From contig DASRFK010000330.1 in assembly GCA_035651635.1 (NCBI GenBank), forward strand, positions 6,340 through 70,339: a DNA stretch of 64,000 nt, read 5' to 3'. How positions within the stretch are numbered: position 1 is the first letter of the stretch; each line of letters begins with the position of its first letter. The notes under the pieces are model-generated. The model made no database searches. It was not told where the DNA came from and worked only from the letters and a program-made list of their open reading frames with translations. The DNA comes from JANXQE01 sp035651635. GTDB taxonomy: Bacteria > Verrucomicrobiota > Verrucomicrobiia > Limisphaerales > UBA8199. Shown here piece after piece: positions 1 through 8,941 of this stretch. Both the position numbers and the translations under genes were made by a program.

Positions 1-201
1 TCCGGCAGCGCCTCTCAAAGCACGGTTGAGCTGGTCCTCACGGAGGGCAAGTACCACGAGGTCCGGCGGCTCTTTGAAGCTCTGGGCCGCTCGGTCAAAC
101 GCCTGCAGCGAATCCAGGTTGGGAAGATCAAATTGGGCCAGCTCCGTCCCGGTAGATGGCGAACATTGACACCGGCGGAGATTAAATCTCTACTGTCGTG
201 A
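1..201 (+). CDS. RsuA/RluB-family pseudouridine synthase, C-terminal fragment
   Basis: The gene is cut by the left window edge; only the last 66 residues are present, reading in frame from base 1 to a TGA at 199-201. They carry the C-terminal signature of the RsuA/RluB/RluE/RluF branch: a GKYHEVRRLFEALG stretch, then VKRLQRIQVGKIKLGQL and a final RTLTPAEI segment. Enzymes of this family isomerise a single uridine in 16S or 23S rRNA in the cytoplasm. The catalytic aspartate and the S4 domain would lie upstream, outside the window, so the exact target (RsuA- or RluB-like) cannot be assigned. The next gene starts 3 bases after the stop, suggesting co-transcription. Confidence 0.85.
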   Translation, partial: SGSASQSTVELVLTEGKYHEVRRLFEALGRSVKRLQRIQVGKIKLGQLRPGRWRTLTPAEIKSLLS

Positions 202-204
202 GTT

Positions 205-1314
205 ATGAGAATGAACTCCTATTTAATTGTTGGATTGCTTTTTTCCGGTAGCTTGCTGGCGCAACCGGCTACCAACAACTCCCAACCAATCGACACGCCA
301 GCCGCCGCACCGCTCACTACCAACTCAGTCGGCACCGCGCCGGCGGATAATGTGGGCACCAACGCCGCGCCGGTGAAAAAGAAATCCGGCGGGAAGAAAA
401 AAACCCCTAAGAAAGCCCCGGCCAAAAAGAAAGACGCCGGCGCCGAGCTAAAAAGCGTTCCGCTGGTGTCGGGTCCCGCGACGGTGGACGCCAATCATGT
501 CAATGTGCGCGGCCAGCCCAAGCTCAACAGCGAGATCGTTGCCCGGCTGGCGAAGGATCAAAAGGTGACCGTCCTGGAAGAGATCACCCGCAACAACTCC
601 GGCCCCGACGAGCCGTCGGCCTGGGCGAAGATCATCCTTCCTTCCGAGGTGCACGTCTGGGTCAACAACACCTACATCGATCCTAACGCCAAAACAGTTA
701 AACCGAAGAAGCTGAACCTGCGCAGCGGGCCGGGAGAGAATTTCAGTGTGCTGGGCCGAATGGAACGCGGGGAAGCTGTCAATCAGGTTAGCGCCAAGGG
801 TGATTGGCTCGAAATCGAGGCGCCCACCAACTGCTATGCCTTCGTGGCCGCGCAGTACTTAAAGCAGGAGCCGGCCGCTGCCATGACCCCGCCAACCGAA
901 CCGGTGGCCACTTCGGCCACGGTTACCAATGAACCGGCCATTGCCGCCGCGCCTGCCGAGGCTCCCACCAACACGGTCGCCGCCGAGCCAAACACCAACG
1001 CGCCCGCGGTCGTAACGGAACCCGCTCCGGAAACTACCACTGCGGCGCCCGCAGCCGAAGAACCTCTGCCCAAGCGCATCGTCGAGCGCGAAGGAATCGT
1101 GCGCGGCACCACCAGCATCCAGGCTCCGACTCATTTTGAATTGATCAGCCCCGAAAACCATCGGACCATCGACTACCTCTACACCACCTCTCCCAGCCTG
1201 GACCTCCGGCGGTACAAAGGTCTGCGGATCATCGTCTCTGGCGAGGAAGGTTTGGAGGAGCGCTGGGGCAACACTCCGGTTATTACCATCCAAAAAATTC
1301 AGGTCCTCGAGTAA
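205..1314 (+). CDS. Exported SH3b-domain protein
   Basis: A 369-residue protein with an N-terminal signal peptide (hydrophobic stretch at residues 6-19, likely cleavage after LLAQPA). Residues about 50-80 are very rich in Lys, Pro and Ala. Two bacterial SH3-like repeats follow, at about 92-157 (with an NVRGQP motif) and 167-222 (with LNLRSGPGENFSVLG), the motif that defines cell-wall-binding SH3b domains. A Pro/Ala/Thr-rich linker spans about 223-285, and the last 80 residues form an unassigned, well-ordered looking domain. The likely site of action is the periplasm or peptidoglycan; no enzyme domain is visible. An ATG six bases further in (third codon) is an alternative start. Its stop overlaps the folD start by one base (TAATG). 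Confidence 0.8.
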   Translation: MRMNSYLIVGLLFSGSLLAQPATNNSQPIDTPAAAPLTTNSVGTAPADNVGTNAAPVKKKSGGKKKTPKKAPAKKKDAGAELKSVPLVSGPATVDANHVNVRGQPKLNSEIVARLAKDQKVTVLEEITRNNSGPDEPSAWAKIILPSEVHVWVNNTYIDPNAKTVKPKKLNLRSGPGENFSVLGRMERGEAVNQVSAKGDWLEIEAPTNCYAFVAAQYLKQEPAAAMTPPTEPVATSATVTNEPAIAAAPAEAPTNTVAAEPNTNAPAVVTEPAPETTTAAPAAEEPLPKRIVEREGIVRGTTSIQAPTHFELISPENHRTIDYLYTTSPSLDLRRYKGLRIIVSGEEGLEERWGNTPVITIQKIQVLE

Positions 1315-2207
1315 TGTCGCTGGCCCAGCTCATTGATGGCCGGGCCATCGCGCGCCAATTCTTGCAAGAGTTGGCGCCGCGGATCGACGCTTTGAAGCAG
1401 CGCGGGTCCACCCCCGGTCTGGCTTTTGTCCGCGTCGGCGAGGATCCCGCCTCCAAAGTGTACGTCGGCCGGAAAGAAAAAACCTGCCAGGAGCTTGGGA
1501 TTTATTCCGAGACCCATGTGCTGCCCGAGTCCACCAACCAAAGCCAGTTACTGGGCGTGCTGGCGTTGCTCAATGCCAACTCCCGCCTCCACGGGATCCT
1601 GGTCCAGGCCCCCCTTCCGCATCACATAAACGCGACTGCCATTTACGCCAGCGTTTCTCCGGGCAAGGATGTGGATGGATTTCATCCGATTAATGTCGGC
1701 AAACTCATGCTGGGTGATCCCTCAGGTTTCCATCCGTGCACTCCCGCCGGCATCCGTCTTTTGCTCGTCCGTATGGGGGTCAAAACTTCCGGCGCGGACG
1801 TCGTTGTACTGGGGCGCGGCAATATCGTGGGGAAACCGATGGCCGCGATGCTCTGGCAAAAAGAGGCGGACGCCAACGCCACCGTCACGCTTTGTCATTC
1901 CGGGACCCGCGACATTGCCGGCTATTGCCGTCGCGCCGATATCTTGATCGCGGCGATGGGCGTGGCCCATTTCGTCAAGGCCGACATGGTCAAACCCGGT
2001 GCCGTGGTGATCGACGTGGGCGTCAATCGCGTTCCGGACGTTTCGGTCCCGAGTGGCTCGCGGCTGGTTGGGGACGTGGATTTTGCGGCGGTGCAACCCA
2101 TCGCCGGCAAAATTACTCCCAATCCGGGCGGCGTCGGCCCCATGACCATCGCGGTCCTGATGCAAAACACAGTGCTGGCCGCCGAGCGCGCCGCGTCACT
2201 TTCTTAA
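1314..2207 (+). CDS. folD: Bifunctional methylenetetrahydrofolate dehydrogenase/methenyltetrahydrofolate cyclohydrolase
   Basis: FolD interconverts 5,10-methylene-, 5,10-methenyl- and 10-formyl-tetrahydrofolate using NADP, feeding one-carbon units to purine and formyl-Met synthesis. The 297-residue length is typical. The catalytic dyad is visible as Tyr50 and Lys54 in the YVGRKEK segment, matching the E. coli numbering. Further family motifs are PGKDVDGFHPINVGKL, PCTPAGIRLLL, the Rossmann loop VVLGRGNIVGKPM (Gly where most homologues have Ser after the Arg), VIDVGVNRV and the terminal NPGGVGPMTIAVLMQNT. The ATG shares a base with the preceding stop, so translation is probably coupled to the SH3 gene, although the functions seem unrelated. 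Confidence 0.97.
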   Translation: MSLAQLIDGRAIARQFLQELAPRIDALKQRGSTPGLAFVRVGEDPASKVYVGRKEKTCQELGIYSETHVLPESTNQSQLLGVLALLNANSRLHGILVQAPLPHHINATAIYASVSPGKDVDGFHPINVGKLMLGDPSGFHPCTPAGIRLLLVRMGVKTSGADVVVLGRGNIVGKPMAAMLWQKEADANATVTLCHSGTRDIAGYCRRADILIAAMGVAHFVKADMVKPGAVVIDVGVNRVPDVSVPSGSRLVGDVDFAAVQPIAGKITPNPGGVGPMTIAVLMQNTVLAAERAASLS

Positions 2208-2246
2208 TCCTCGCCAACAAACCGCAACCTACCCTTTCATACTCAG

Positions 2247-2690
2247 ATGCAACCGACGCGAATTCTGCCCGATCTGCAATGCTCACTGCTCTGCGAGGAA
2301 ATACGCCAGGAAGTGACCGGCAATTTCTTTCTCATTGGCGTCATCAATTTCATTCGGGTCCCACAGCTGCCGGTGGTAGCCCTGAAATTAAGCCTTTTCA
2401 ATCGCTGGACCGCCGGCGTTGGACAGTTCACCGAGAGCGCGCGATTGATCGCGCCCGACCAGACCACTGTCCTGCGTAAGGGTGAAGTCAAGTTTGTCCT
2501 GCAGGACGCCGCGCTGCATGCCACCAATGTTACCGTTTTCGCCCAGGTCGAGTTCAAAACCGCCGGCACTTATTATGTCGAAGTGCTGGTCGACGATGTC
2601 ATGAAACTGCGTTACCCAGTTCCCGTTTTGGTCGCGCCGCCCCAAACCCAAGGCCAGCCCCCTTCGCCTCCGCCAGCTCCCGCTGCCTGA
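2247..2690 (+). CDS. DUF6941-like hypothetical protein
   Basis: A 147-residue protein with no signal peptide. The opening, an LLCEEIRQEVTGNFFLIGV segment, resembles the start of DUF6941 proteins (a Cys/Asp-Asp-Ile-Arg-x-Glu stretch followed by a Leu-Ile-Gly turn); that match is from memory and not from a search. The remainder alternates hydrophobic and polar residues as in a beta sandwich, and the last 15 residues are Pro/Gln/Ala-rich. No catalytic motif is seen and the function is unknown. It lies 39 bases after folD on the same strand. Confidence 0.6.
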   Translation: MQPTRILPDLQCSLLCEEIRQEVTGNFFLIGVINFIRVPQLPVVALKLSLFNRWTAGVGQFTESARLIAPDQTTVLRKGEVKFVLQDAALHATNVTVFAQVEFKTAGTYYVEVLVDDVMKLRYPVPVLVAPPQTQGQPPSPPPAPAA

Positions 2691-2853
2691 GAGCCGGTGC
2701 TTTTGGCTCTCCAGTTCGTCCGCCGCTTGTCATCGATCTACTAAAGGCACACGGTTCGCGCGTACGCAGGGGTTGCCTGATTTGTGCCCAGGTTCTCGAT
2801 GAGATCCAAAGCGACAAACGACCCTTGCCCGCCTAAAATCGTCCAGCTGCGAT

Positions 2854-3738
2854 ATGGAATCGTCCGCGGACAACCGTCCGATGGCCTGGCTGCCTCTCAC
2901 GCCCCGAGGTGTGGCCGCCTTCGCGTATGCTTCTGTGGGCCGCGTGCTGTTGTTTCAGCTCGTGGCTTCGATTTTAATTGCCGCCGCTGTGGTTTGGGTT
3001 TTAAGCGCTCGCTGGTTCCCAGCGATTGCCTCCGGCATTGAACACTTGCCCGAGCGCGGCGCCATTCGGTCCGGCCGGCTCGAATGGCCTGCCAACTCGC
3101 CGCAGACCTTGTCGGAAAACCGCTTCCTCGCTTTTGCCGTCGACCTCGAACATAGCGGCCAGGCCCGTTCTGCCTCCCAAATCCAGGTCGAGTTTGGCCG
3201 GACCGACGTTCGAATTTGCTCGGTCTTCGGGTGTGCGGAAATTCCTTATCCGTATACAGTCCGCATTTCCTTCAACCTTTCCGAAGTCAAGCCCTGGTGG
3301 GGAGCCTGGGCGCCGATGCTCCTGGCGCTGTCAGCTGCGGCCGTCACCGCCGGGTTGCTCCTGAGCTGGGCGGCGCTCGCGACCATTTATTGCCTGCCCG
3401 CCTGGCTGGTTGGCCTGTATTTGAATCGGGAGCTGACGCTCGGTGGGAGCTGGCGGCTGGCCGCAGCGGCCCTCATGCCCGGCGGATTGGTTATGACGGT
3501 GGCCATCGCAGGCTACGGCCTTGCCCGATTGGACCTGGTCCGGTTGGCCGCAGCCTGGGGCTTCCACATACTGCTGGGTTGGACGTACCTTTTTTGGGCC
3601 GCGGTGGTTACGCCGAAGATCCGTTCCGAGCTGCCCGCCAAGGAAAACCCCTTCCGGGCGCCGCCCGTTGGCGCCAGCGAGGAACCGGTCCAGGATCCGA
3701 AAAATTCCGCGCGCAACCCTTTTTCAACCAGGCCGTGA
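2854..3738 (+). CDS. Integral membrane protein of unknown function
   Basis: A 294-residue protein with four probable membrane segments: one N-terminal (about residues 30-50), then a soluble, probably periplasmic loop of roughly 95 residues, then a cluster at about 150-185, 205-228 and 232-252. The C-terminal 40 residues are polar, with many Pro, Glu and Asn. The loop contains two close cysteines (ICSVFGC). No recognised family motif. An ATG at 2881 would remove nine residues and is equally plausible because neither start has a convincing Shine-Dalgarno sequence. Confidence 0.6.
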   Translation: MESSADNRPMAWLPLTPRGVAAFAYASVGRVLLFQLVASILIAAAVVWVLSARWFPAIASGIEHLPERGAIRSGRLEWPANSPQTLSENRFLAFAVDLEHSGQARSASQIQVEFGRTDVRICSVFGCAEIPYPYTVRISFNLSEVKPWWGAWAPMLLALSAAAVTAGLLLSWAALATIYCLPAWLVGLYLNRELTLGGSWRLAAAALMPGGLVMTVAIAGYGLARLDLVRLAAAWGFHILLGWTYLFWAAVVTPKIRSELPAKENPFRAPPVGASEEPVQDPKNSARNPFSTRP

Positions 3739-3773
3739 TTGAATCCCTGGATGCCTTTGTTTAGTGTTGGCAC

Positions 3774-4577
3774 ATGACCTATTGGGCCCGGTTTTTGAGC
3801 GGCATGATGCTGCTGTTCGTTTGGACGCTCCTGCTCGCCGGGTGCGGCCCTTCCGGCTCCGCACCATTGGACGAGGAAAAAGAACCTCATTTTCTTGCCG
3901 GCAAAGAACGCATCGGCACGCTCGACTGGAGAGGAGCGATCGAGTCTTTTGAGAAAGCTCTCCAGGCAAACCCTCGCTCGGCTGCGGCCCACTTTGAATT
4001 AGCCTGGATTTACGACCAAAAGGAAGCCGATCCCGCGGCGGCTATTTATCACTACCAGCATTTCCTCCAGCTCCGCCCCCGCGCCGACAATTCGGACCTC
4101 GCCCGGGAGCGCATCACCGTTTGCAAGCAGGCGCTGGCGGAAACAGTCTCACTCGGCCCGGTGACCGAGCGCGTTCAGCGCCAGTTTGAACAAATTGGCG
4201 AGGACAACAAAAGACTCATTGACGAAAATAAACGCTTGCGCGAGGAATTGGAAAAATGGAGTAGTTACGCGGCGCGGCTTCAAAACCTGACCAACCAGGC
4301 GGCTGGCTCCGCACATCCGGCGCAGACTGCGTCATTGGCGCAGGTCTCGGCAGTGCTCCAATCGCCCAGCCACGAGCAGGCCGGCGCCAAGCCGGCCGGC
4401 CCCGCCGCGTCCAACTCCGCGCCGGCAGCACGCACACACACGGTAAAATCCGGCGAAACCCCCAGCCTCATCGCCCGGAGGTACGGCGTCAAACTCGAAG
4501 CCCTGATGGCGGCCAATCCGAACCTGGAACCCCGACGGCTGCGCGTGGGCCAGGCGCTCCGGATCCCCGGCGCTTGA
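3774..4577 (+). CDS. LysM/TPR lipoprotein
   Basis: A 267-residue lipoprotein. A signal peptide ends in a lipobox (LLLAGC, Cys23-24 region). Residues about 38-110 look like two tetratricopeptide repeats (an AIESFEKALQANPRSAAAHF helix pair). A charged coiled-coil segment spans about 130-165 (EDNKRLIDENKRLREELEKW). After an Ala/Pro-rich linker, residues about 220-265 form one LysM peptidoglycan-binding domain beginning HTVKSGETPSLIARRYGV and ending LRVGQALRIPG. The likely location is outer-membrane-anchored with LysM gripping peptidoglycan; a scaffold or envelope-assembly role is inferred. Confidence 0.85.
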   Translation: MTYWARFLSGMMLLFVWTLLLAGCGPSGSAPLDEEKEPHFLAGKERIGTLDWRGAIESFEKALQANPRSAAAHFELAWIYDQKEADPAAAIYHYQHFLQLRPRADNSDLARERITVCKQALAETVSLGPVTERVQRQFEQIGEDNKRLIDENKRLREELEKWSSYAARLQNLTNQAAGSAHPAQTASLAQVSAVLQSPSHEQAGAKPAGPAASNSAPAARTHTVKSGETPSLIARRYGVKLEALMAANPNLEPRRLRVGQALRIPGA

Positions 4578-4589
4578 TCCGCCGGATGG

Positions 4590-6017
4590 TTAAAAACGGG
4601 CTACGTGCCACCCGTCGCGGTAAACGCGGGCCAGGCGGCGATTGGCTTCGCGATGGTTCTTGAACTTCATGCCCGCCGCGTCCCAGGCCAGTTCTTCCCC
4701 GGGAAAGCAAATCGCTACGGTTCCCACCAGCACCGCTTCGGTCATCGGCCCCGTCTGAGCAAAATGGGACTCGGTCTTCTCTCCCCCCAAACAAGCATCG
4801 ACGAAATGGTGGTAATGGTTGCGCGGCGCAAGCTGCGGACGCGGGATATCTTTAAACCGATTCTCCGGCAACAGTTGCGGCGGGTAATTGTGCGGGATCA
4901 GCAAAGAGCCTTCGGTGCCAATCAGGATCGACGACTCGGGCGGATAATCCTTGAGCTCGGGCCCCGCCAGGCGGCGAATATGGTCGGGCGGATAGTAATC
5001 CCCATCAAACCACTCCAGCACCAGTTCACCGCCCTGGACTCGCTCGGTCGCGGGAAAGGTCCAGGTAATGTGATCTCCTTGCGGCCAGGTATCCGCTCTC
5101 CGTTGTGGTGATTTCACCCAGGACTCCTGCGCCTCGGCCACCACCGTCAGCGGCGCGGTGAGGCTCAGGCCTTTCCAAACCGGATCAAAAATGTGGCAAC
5201 CAATGTCCCCGGTCCAACCGGTGCCGAAATCCTGCCAGGCCCGCCATTTGGTGGGATGATAAATCTCCGGCACGTACGGCCGTTCGGGAGCGGTGCCTAG
5301 CCAAAGGTTCCAGCTTAAACTGCCGGGCGGCGGTTGGCCCTGCGCCGGTCGCGGTCCCTTCAACCGGTAAGTCTCAATCGCGCCCGGTCGATTCGAGCAA
5401 AGATACGCGTGAGTGACCTTGCCAATCCGCTCTTCCTGCAGCCAACGTACGGCCGTGCGCTCGTGCGTGCTCGAAGCCACCTGCGTCCCCAATTGCGTTA
5501 CGACGCCTGCGGCCACCGCCGCCCGGGTGAGCGCGCGCACTTCGGCCACATCGTGGCACATCGGTTTCTGACAATAAACGTGCCTGCCCTGCTCGATCGC
5601 GTTGTACGCGATGGCAAAATGCATATGGTCCGGCACTGCCACGTTGACCGAATCAAGACGCGTGGCTTCCTTTTGTAACAGTTCCCGCCAATCCGAATAA
5701 AGCCGGGCCCGCGGCGCGGCCTGCGCCGCTTTCGCCAGGTTGTCGGCATCCACATCGCACAGCGCGATGATTTCCACTTTCGGATGTTGCAGAAAATTCT
5801 GCAGGTCTCCCCAGCCCATGCCGCCAACCCCAATGCAGGCGTGATTCAAACGCCCACTGGCGGAAACTACTTTGGGGGTGAATTTTGACGTTTTACACGA
5901 CGTCAACCACGGACCCGCAACCGCAACGCACCCGGCAGTGCCTAGAAACCTTCGCCGTGACCAGTTCTTCGGTTGTGGATTGCCTGCGGAGGGCCCTGTC
6001 GAGACACTCGGTTCCAT
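4590..6017 (-). CDS. Tat-secreted Gfo/Idh/MocA-family oxidoreductase
   Basis: A 475-residue NAD(P)-dependent oxidoreductase-fold protein, probably acting on sugars or inositols outside the cytoplasm. The start at 6017 is chosen because the protein then opens with a twin-arginine signal (NWSRRRFLGTAGCVAVAG) about 20 residues in; a longer in-frame reading would overlap the divergent neighbour's leader. The Rossmann region carries a GVGGMGWGDLQNF loop and ALCDVD. The family's EKP lysine motif reads CQKPM, with Gln for Glu, and a DIGCHIFDPVW stretch contains the usual His of the second domain. Exported members are abundant in Planctomycetota and Verrucomicrobiota. Substrate unknown. Confidence 0.88.
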   Translation of the reverse strand: MEPSVSTGPSAGNPQPKNWSRRRFLGTAGCVAVAGPWLTSCKTSKFTPKVVSASGRLNHACIGVGGMGWGDLQNFLQHPKVEIIALCDVDADNLAKAAQAAPRARLYSDWRELLQKEATRLDSVNVAVPDHMHFAIAYNAIEQGRHVYCQKPMCHDVAEVRALTRAAVAAGVVTQLGTQVASSTHERTAVRWLQEERIGKVTHAYLCSNRPGAIETYRLKGPRPAQGQPPPGSLSWNLWLGTAPERPYVPEIYHPTKWRAWQDFGTGWTGDIGCHIFDPVWKGLSLTAPLTVVAEAQESWVKSPQRRADTWPQGDHITWTFPATERVQGGELVLEWFDGDYYPPDHIRRLAGPELKDYPPESSILIGTEGSLLIPHNYPPQLLPENRFKDIPRPQLAPRNHYHHFVDACLGGEKTESHFAQTGPMTEAVLVGTVAICFPGEELAWDAAGMKFKNHREANRRLARVYRDGWHVARF

Positions 6018-6116
6018 GACGGCCAGATTGAGGAGCAAATCCGCAGTTTGCAAGACTTTCGCTGGGCACGCCTTTGCGGATTGAATCTTTGGCCAGGTTT
6101 TGGTCAGCTTAGCGCG

Positions 6117-6668
6117 ATGAATCGTTGGATTATCCTCGCCGTCCTGCTGGCGGTGACTGGCTTGCAAGGCTGCGGTCGATCGGCCGGAAATTCTTCCGGC
6201 ACCAGCGCTGCTGGCACCGGTTCAGTCGCTCAAGCCGAAAACGATCCAGACGATATCACCCACGAACAGCCAAAGCTGCCCACAATGAAACTCTATGTCG
6301 GGGCCGAGGAAATGGTGGCGGAACTCGCGTTGACACCGGAGCAGCTGCGGATTGGGATGATGTTCCGCACCAATCTGGCCGATAACGCCGGAATGCTTTT
6401 CCCGCTGCCCTACACGCAGCAGGCCTCGTTCTGGATGAAGCATTGTCCACTCCCGCTTTCGGCCGCCTACATTGATACCGAAGGCGTCATCCAGGAGATT
6501 CACGAGTTTGAACCTTTTAACACTAACTCGGTCGTGGCCGCCTCAAACAACATTCGGTTTGTCCTCGAGACTCCCCAAGGCTGGTTTCAAAAGCATCATA
6601 TCCAGCCCGGCATGGCCGTCGCCACCGAACGCGGGCCCCTCATGCAGACTTTCTTCCGCGCGCGATAG
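6117..6668 (+). CDS. DUF192-family lipoprotein
   Basis: A 183-residue lipoprotein: signal peptide from MNRWIILAVLL with a lipobox ending LQGC, then a Ser/Gly/Thr-rich linker, then a DUF192 domain from about residue 58 to the end. Typical DUF192 signatures are seen: the ELALTPEQLRIGMMFRTNL opening, MLFPLPYTQQASFWMKHCPLPL (equivalent of the usual F-W-M-K-N-T stretch, with His-Cys here), IDTEGVIQEI and FVLETPQGWF. The start at 6117 is preferred to an upstream in-frame one because only this start gives a lipoprotein signal. DUF192 function is not established. It is divergent from the oxidoreductase gene, with a 99-base shared promoter region. Confidence 0.85.
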   Translation: MNRWIILAVLLAVTGLQGCGRSAGNSSGTSAAGTGSVAQAENDPDDITHEQPKLPTMKLYVGAEEMVAELALTPEQLRIGMMFRTNLADNAGMLFPLPYTQQASFWMKHCPLPLSAAYIDTEGVIQEIHEFEPFNTNSVVAASNNIRFVLETPQGWFQKHHIQPGMAVATERGPLMQTFFRAR

Positions 6669-6732
6669 TCCGAAATTCCCGCCTGGGTGCAAACCTTTTG
6701 CTTTGCCATCGCCCCCGGCCTATTCTGCGCTC

Positions 6733-7953
6733 ATGTGCAAGCCGGCCGCTCTTGTTTCAGTTGTGATGGTGGCTCTCACCGCCGCGGCCGCCGACCCGCA
6801 ATGGAAACACCTCTCCAGTTCCACGGGTGATCTGCCTGTGCCCGGCCCGTCCACCGAACAGACCGGCGCTCTCGTCGTGGATCTCGATAAGGATGGGACG
6901 AACGATTTTGTCCTCAGCTTCAGAAAAGTCGCCCCGGCCTTGGTGTGGTACCGTCGCGCCGCCTCCGGTTGGGACCGCTACGTTTTGGAGCCAGCTTTCT
7001 TGACCGTCGAAGCCGGCGGCGCGGTGTACGATATTGACGGGGACGGTGACCCGGATATTGTTTTCGGCGGCGACTGGCAAAGCAATGAGGTTTGGTGGTG
7101 GGAAAATCCTTACCCGAATTTCGATCCCAATCTACCCTGGAAGCGGCATGTCATCAAAAAATCCGGCGCGACGCAGCATCATGACCAGGTATTCGCCGAC
7201 CTCCTGGGCACCGGCAAATCACAGTTGATTTTCTGGAACCAGGGCGCCAAGCGAATTTATCTGGCCGAAATCCCGCCCGATCCGCGACAGGCCGATTCCT
7301 GGCAGCTTACCGAGATCTTTTCGGGCGAAGCGGGCGAGGCTGGGAAGATCGGCTTCAAGTATGCCGAAGGCATGGCCGCCTTCGATATCGACGGTGATGG
7401 CAAACTGGATTTACTGGCGGGCAATCTCTGGTTTAAACACCGGGGTGGAATGAAATTTGAACCCATCCAAATCGCCCCGATCGGCGGACGAATCGCCGCT
7501 GGAAAGTTCAAGCCGGGCAAGTTTGCCCAGGTCGTGATTGCGCCAGGCGACGGCATTGGCCCCCTGCGCTGGTATGAATGCGTGGGCAATCCCGAGTCGA
7601 GCAAGGATTGGATTGGCCACGACTTGTTAAACCGCAACATGGTGCATGGTCACAGCCTCCAATTGGCCGACATCGATGGCGACGGAAACCTGGATGTTTT
7701 TGCCGCTGAGATGGCCAAATGGACCGAGCAGAGCAAAACGCCCGATCACCCCGGCGCTACAGCTTGGATTTTTTATGGCGACGGCCAGGCCCACTTCCGC
7801 CAGACGGTCTTTGCCACCGGCATTGGTTTCCATGAGGCGCGCGTGGCGGACCTCAATGGCGACGGCAAAATGGATGTGCTGGATAAGCCTTACAATTGGG
7901 AAGCCCCGCGGGTGGATGTCTGGCTCCAAACCCCTGGCGGCGCCGGCCGTTGA
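6733..7953 (+). CDS. Secreted FG-GAP/VCBS repeat protein
   Basis: A 406-residue protein with a short signal peptide (MCKPAALVSVVMVALTAAAA). The body is a chain of FG-GAP type calcium-binding repeats, each with an aspartate-rich loop: DLDKDGTNDFV, DIDGDGDPDIV, DIDGDGKLDLL, DIDGDGNLDVF and DLNGDGKMDVL. Such repeats make a beta-propeller, often with extracellular adhesive or carbohydrate-related roles. Enriched in Trp and Asn, as in other verrucomicrobial secreted propellers. The ATG at 6733 is preferred because longer readings run into the end of the DUF192 gene and lose the signal peptide. Confidence 0.82.
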   Translation: MCKPAALVSVVMVALTAAAADPQWKHLSSSTGDLPVPGPSTEQTGALVVDLDKDGTNDFVLSFRKVAPALVWYRRAASGWDRYVLEPAFLTVEAGGAVYDIDGDGDPDIVFGGDWQSNEVWWWENPYPNFDPNLPWKRHVIKKSGATQHHDQVFADLLGTGKSQLIFWNQGAKRIYLAEIPPDPRQADSWQLTEIFSGEAGEAGKIGFKYAEGMAAFDIDGDGKLDLLAGNLWFKHRGGMKFEPIQIAPIGGRIAAGKFKPGKFAQVVIAPGDGIGPLRWYECVGNPESSKDWIGHDLLNRNMVHGHSLQLADIDGDGNLDVFAAEMAKWTEQSKTPDHPGATAWIFYGDGQAHFRQTVFATGIGFHEARVADLNGDGKMDVLDKPYNWEAPRVDVWLQTPGGAGR

Positions 7954-8012
7954 ATCTTTGACAAAAACCCCCTGAGGCAGTACTGGTTAAGACGGTTAAT
8001 TCGTTCCATCAG

Positions 8013-8939
8013 ATGAAGTCTTGTTGGCATCCGGAGCTCCGCTGTGAGGGCGCGCGCGCGCCGCGAGGCTTTACTTTGATCGAGTTGCTTACGGTCATCG
8101 CCATTATTGCCATTCTGGCGGGCTTGCTCTTGCCCGCGCTGGTCAGCACCCGCCTTAAAGCCACCTCCATCTCCTGCCTCAACAATCAGAAACAGCTGGC
8201 GCTGGCTTGCTTGATTTACGCTGACGAATTCAACGACCGCTTTCCCTATAACCTCGGAACCAGCGAAATACGGCAAACGGTCGCGGCCAATTCATTTGTC
8301 AATTGGAGCAGCACGGTGATGGACTGGGAAACGCAAAACCCGGACGATCCCAGCACCTCTGATAATACCAACACCCTCCGGCTTACCCGGGGCGGTTTGG
8401 GCCCTTATACCAGCCGTTCAGCGAACATCTACCGCTGTCCCAGCGATCACGTGCTGAGCGATCTGCAAATCCAGTCCGGATGGCAACGCCGGGTCCGAAG
8501 CATTTCCATGAACGCCATGGTGGGCGATGCGGGAGTGTTCTCTACCGGCGGTTCCAATACGAACAATCCCGACTACAAACAGTTCTTCAAAGTGGCCCAG
8601 GTGCCCAAGCCTTCCCAGATTTTTACTTTCATTGAAGAACACCCCGACAGCATCAACGATGGGTACTTTTTAAATAAGCCCGATAGTTTGGGCTGGTTCG
8701 ACCTGCCCGCTTCCTACCATAACGGCTCCGCCAACCTCAGCTTCACCGATGGTCATGCCGAATCACACCACTGGCTTCTCTCCAGTACCAAACGTCCGGC
8801 CCGCCAGCTTGGCGCTCAGCCTTTGCCCTCGGACATTTTGCCAGTGTCGGAACGGGCTGACTTCGAGTGGTTGATGCAACACACGACCGTCGATTCCTAC
8901 TTTAGCCAGGATCCGACGCCGAGCTTTAATCCCTGGTAA
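8013..8939 (+). CDS. Type II secretion/pilin-like protein, H-X9-DG type
   Basis: A 308-residue pseudopilin. After a 19-residue charged leader comes the prepilin cleavage/methylation motif GFTLIELLTVIAIIAIL with the conserved Glu at mature position 5, then one hydrophobic helix. The C-terminal part has SYHNGSANLSFTDGHAESH, the His-x9-Asp-Gly motif that names the DUF1559-related family expanded in Planctomycetota and Verrucomicrobiota. The product should be processed by a prepilin peptidase and inserted in the inner membrane; its partners are not encoded here. An alternating CG tract lies inside the leader codons near 8050. Confidence 0.88.
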   Translation: MKSCWHPELRCEGARAPRGFTLIELLTVIAIIAILAGLLLPALVSTRLKATSISCLNNQKQLALACLIYADEFNDRFPYNLGTSEIRQTVAANSFVNWSSTVMDWETQNPDDPSTSDNTNTLRLTRGGLGPYTSRSANIYRCPSDHVLSDLQIQSGWQRRVRSISMNAMVGDAGVFSTGGSNTNNPDYKQFFKVAQVPKPSQIFTFIEEHPDSINDGYFLNKPDSLGWFDLPASYHNGSANLSFTDGHAESHHWLLSSTKRPARQLGAQPLPSDILPVSERADFEWLMQHTTVDSYFSQDPTPSFNPW

Positions 8940-8941
8940 TC

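Noticed and set aside
5973..6116. Upstream extension of the DUF192 lipoprotein
   Set aside because: The extension would precede and disrupt the lipoprotein signal that begins at 6117 and overlaps the divergent oxidoreductase's start.
8041..8065. Alternating CG tract as a regulatory Z-DNA element
   Set aside because: It lies inside coding sequence of the pseudopilin leader and is short; no evidence of function.
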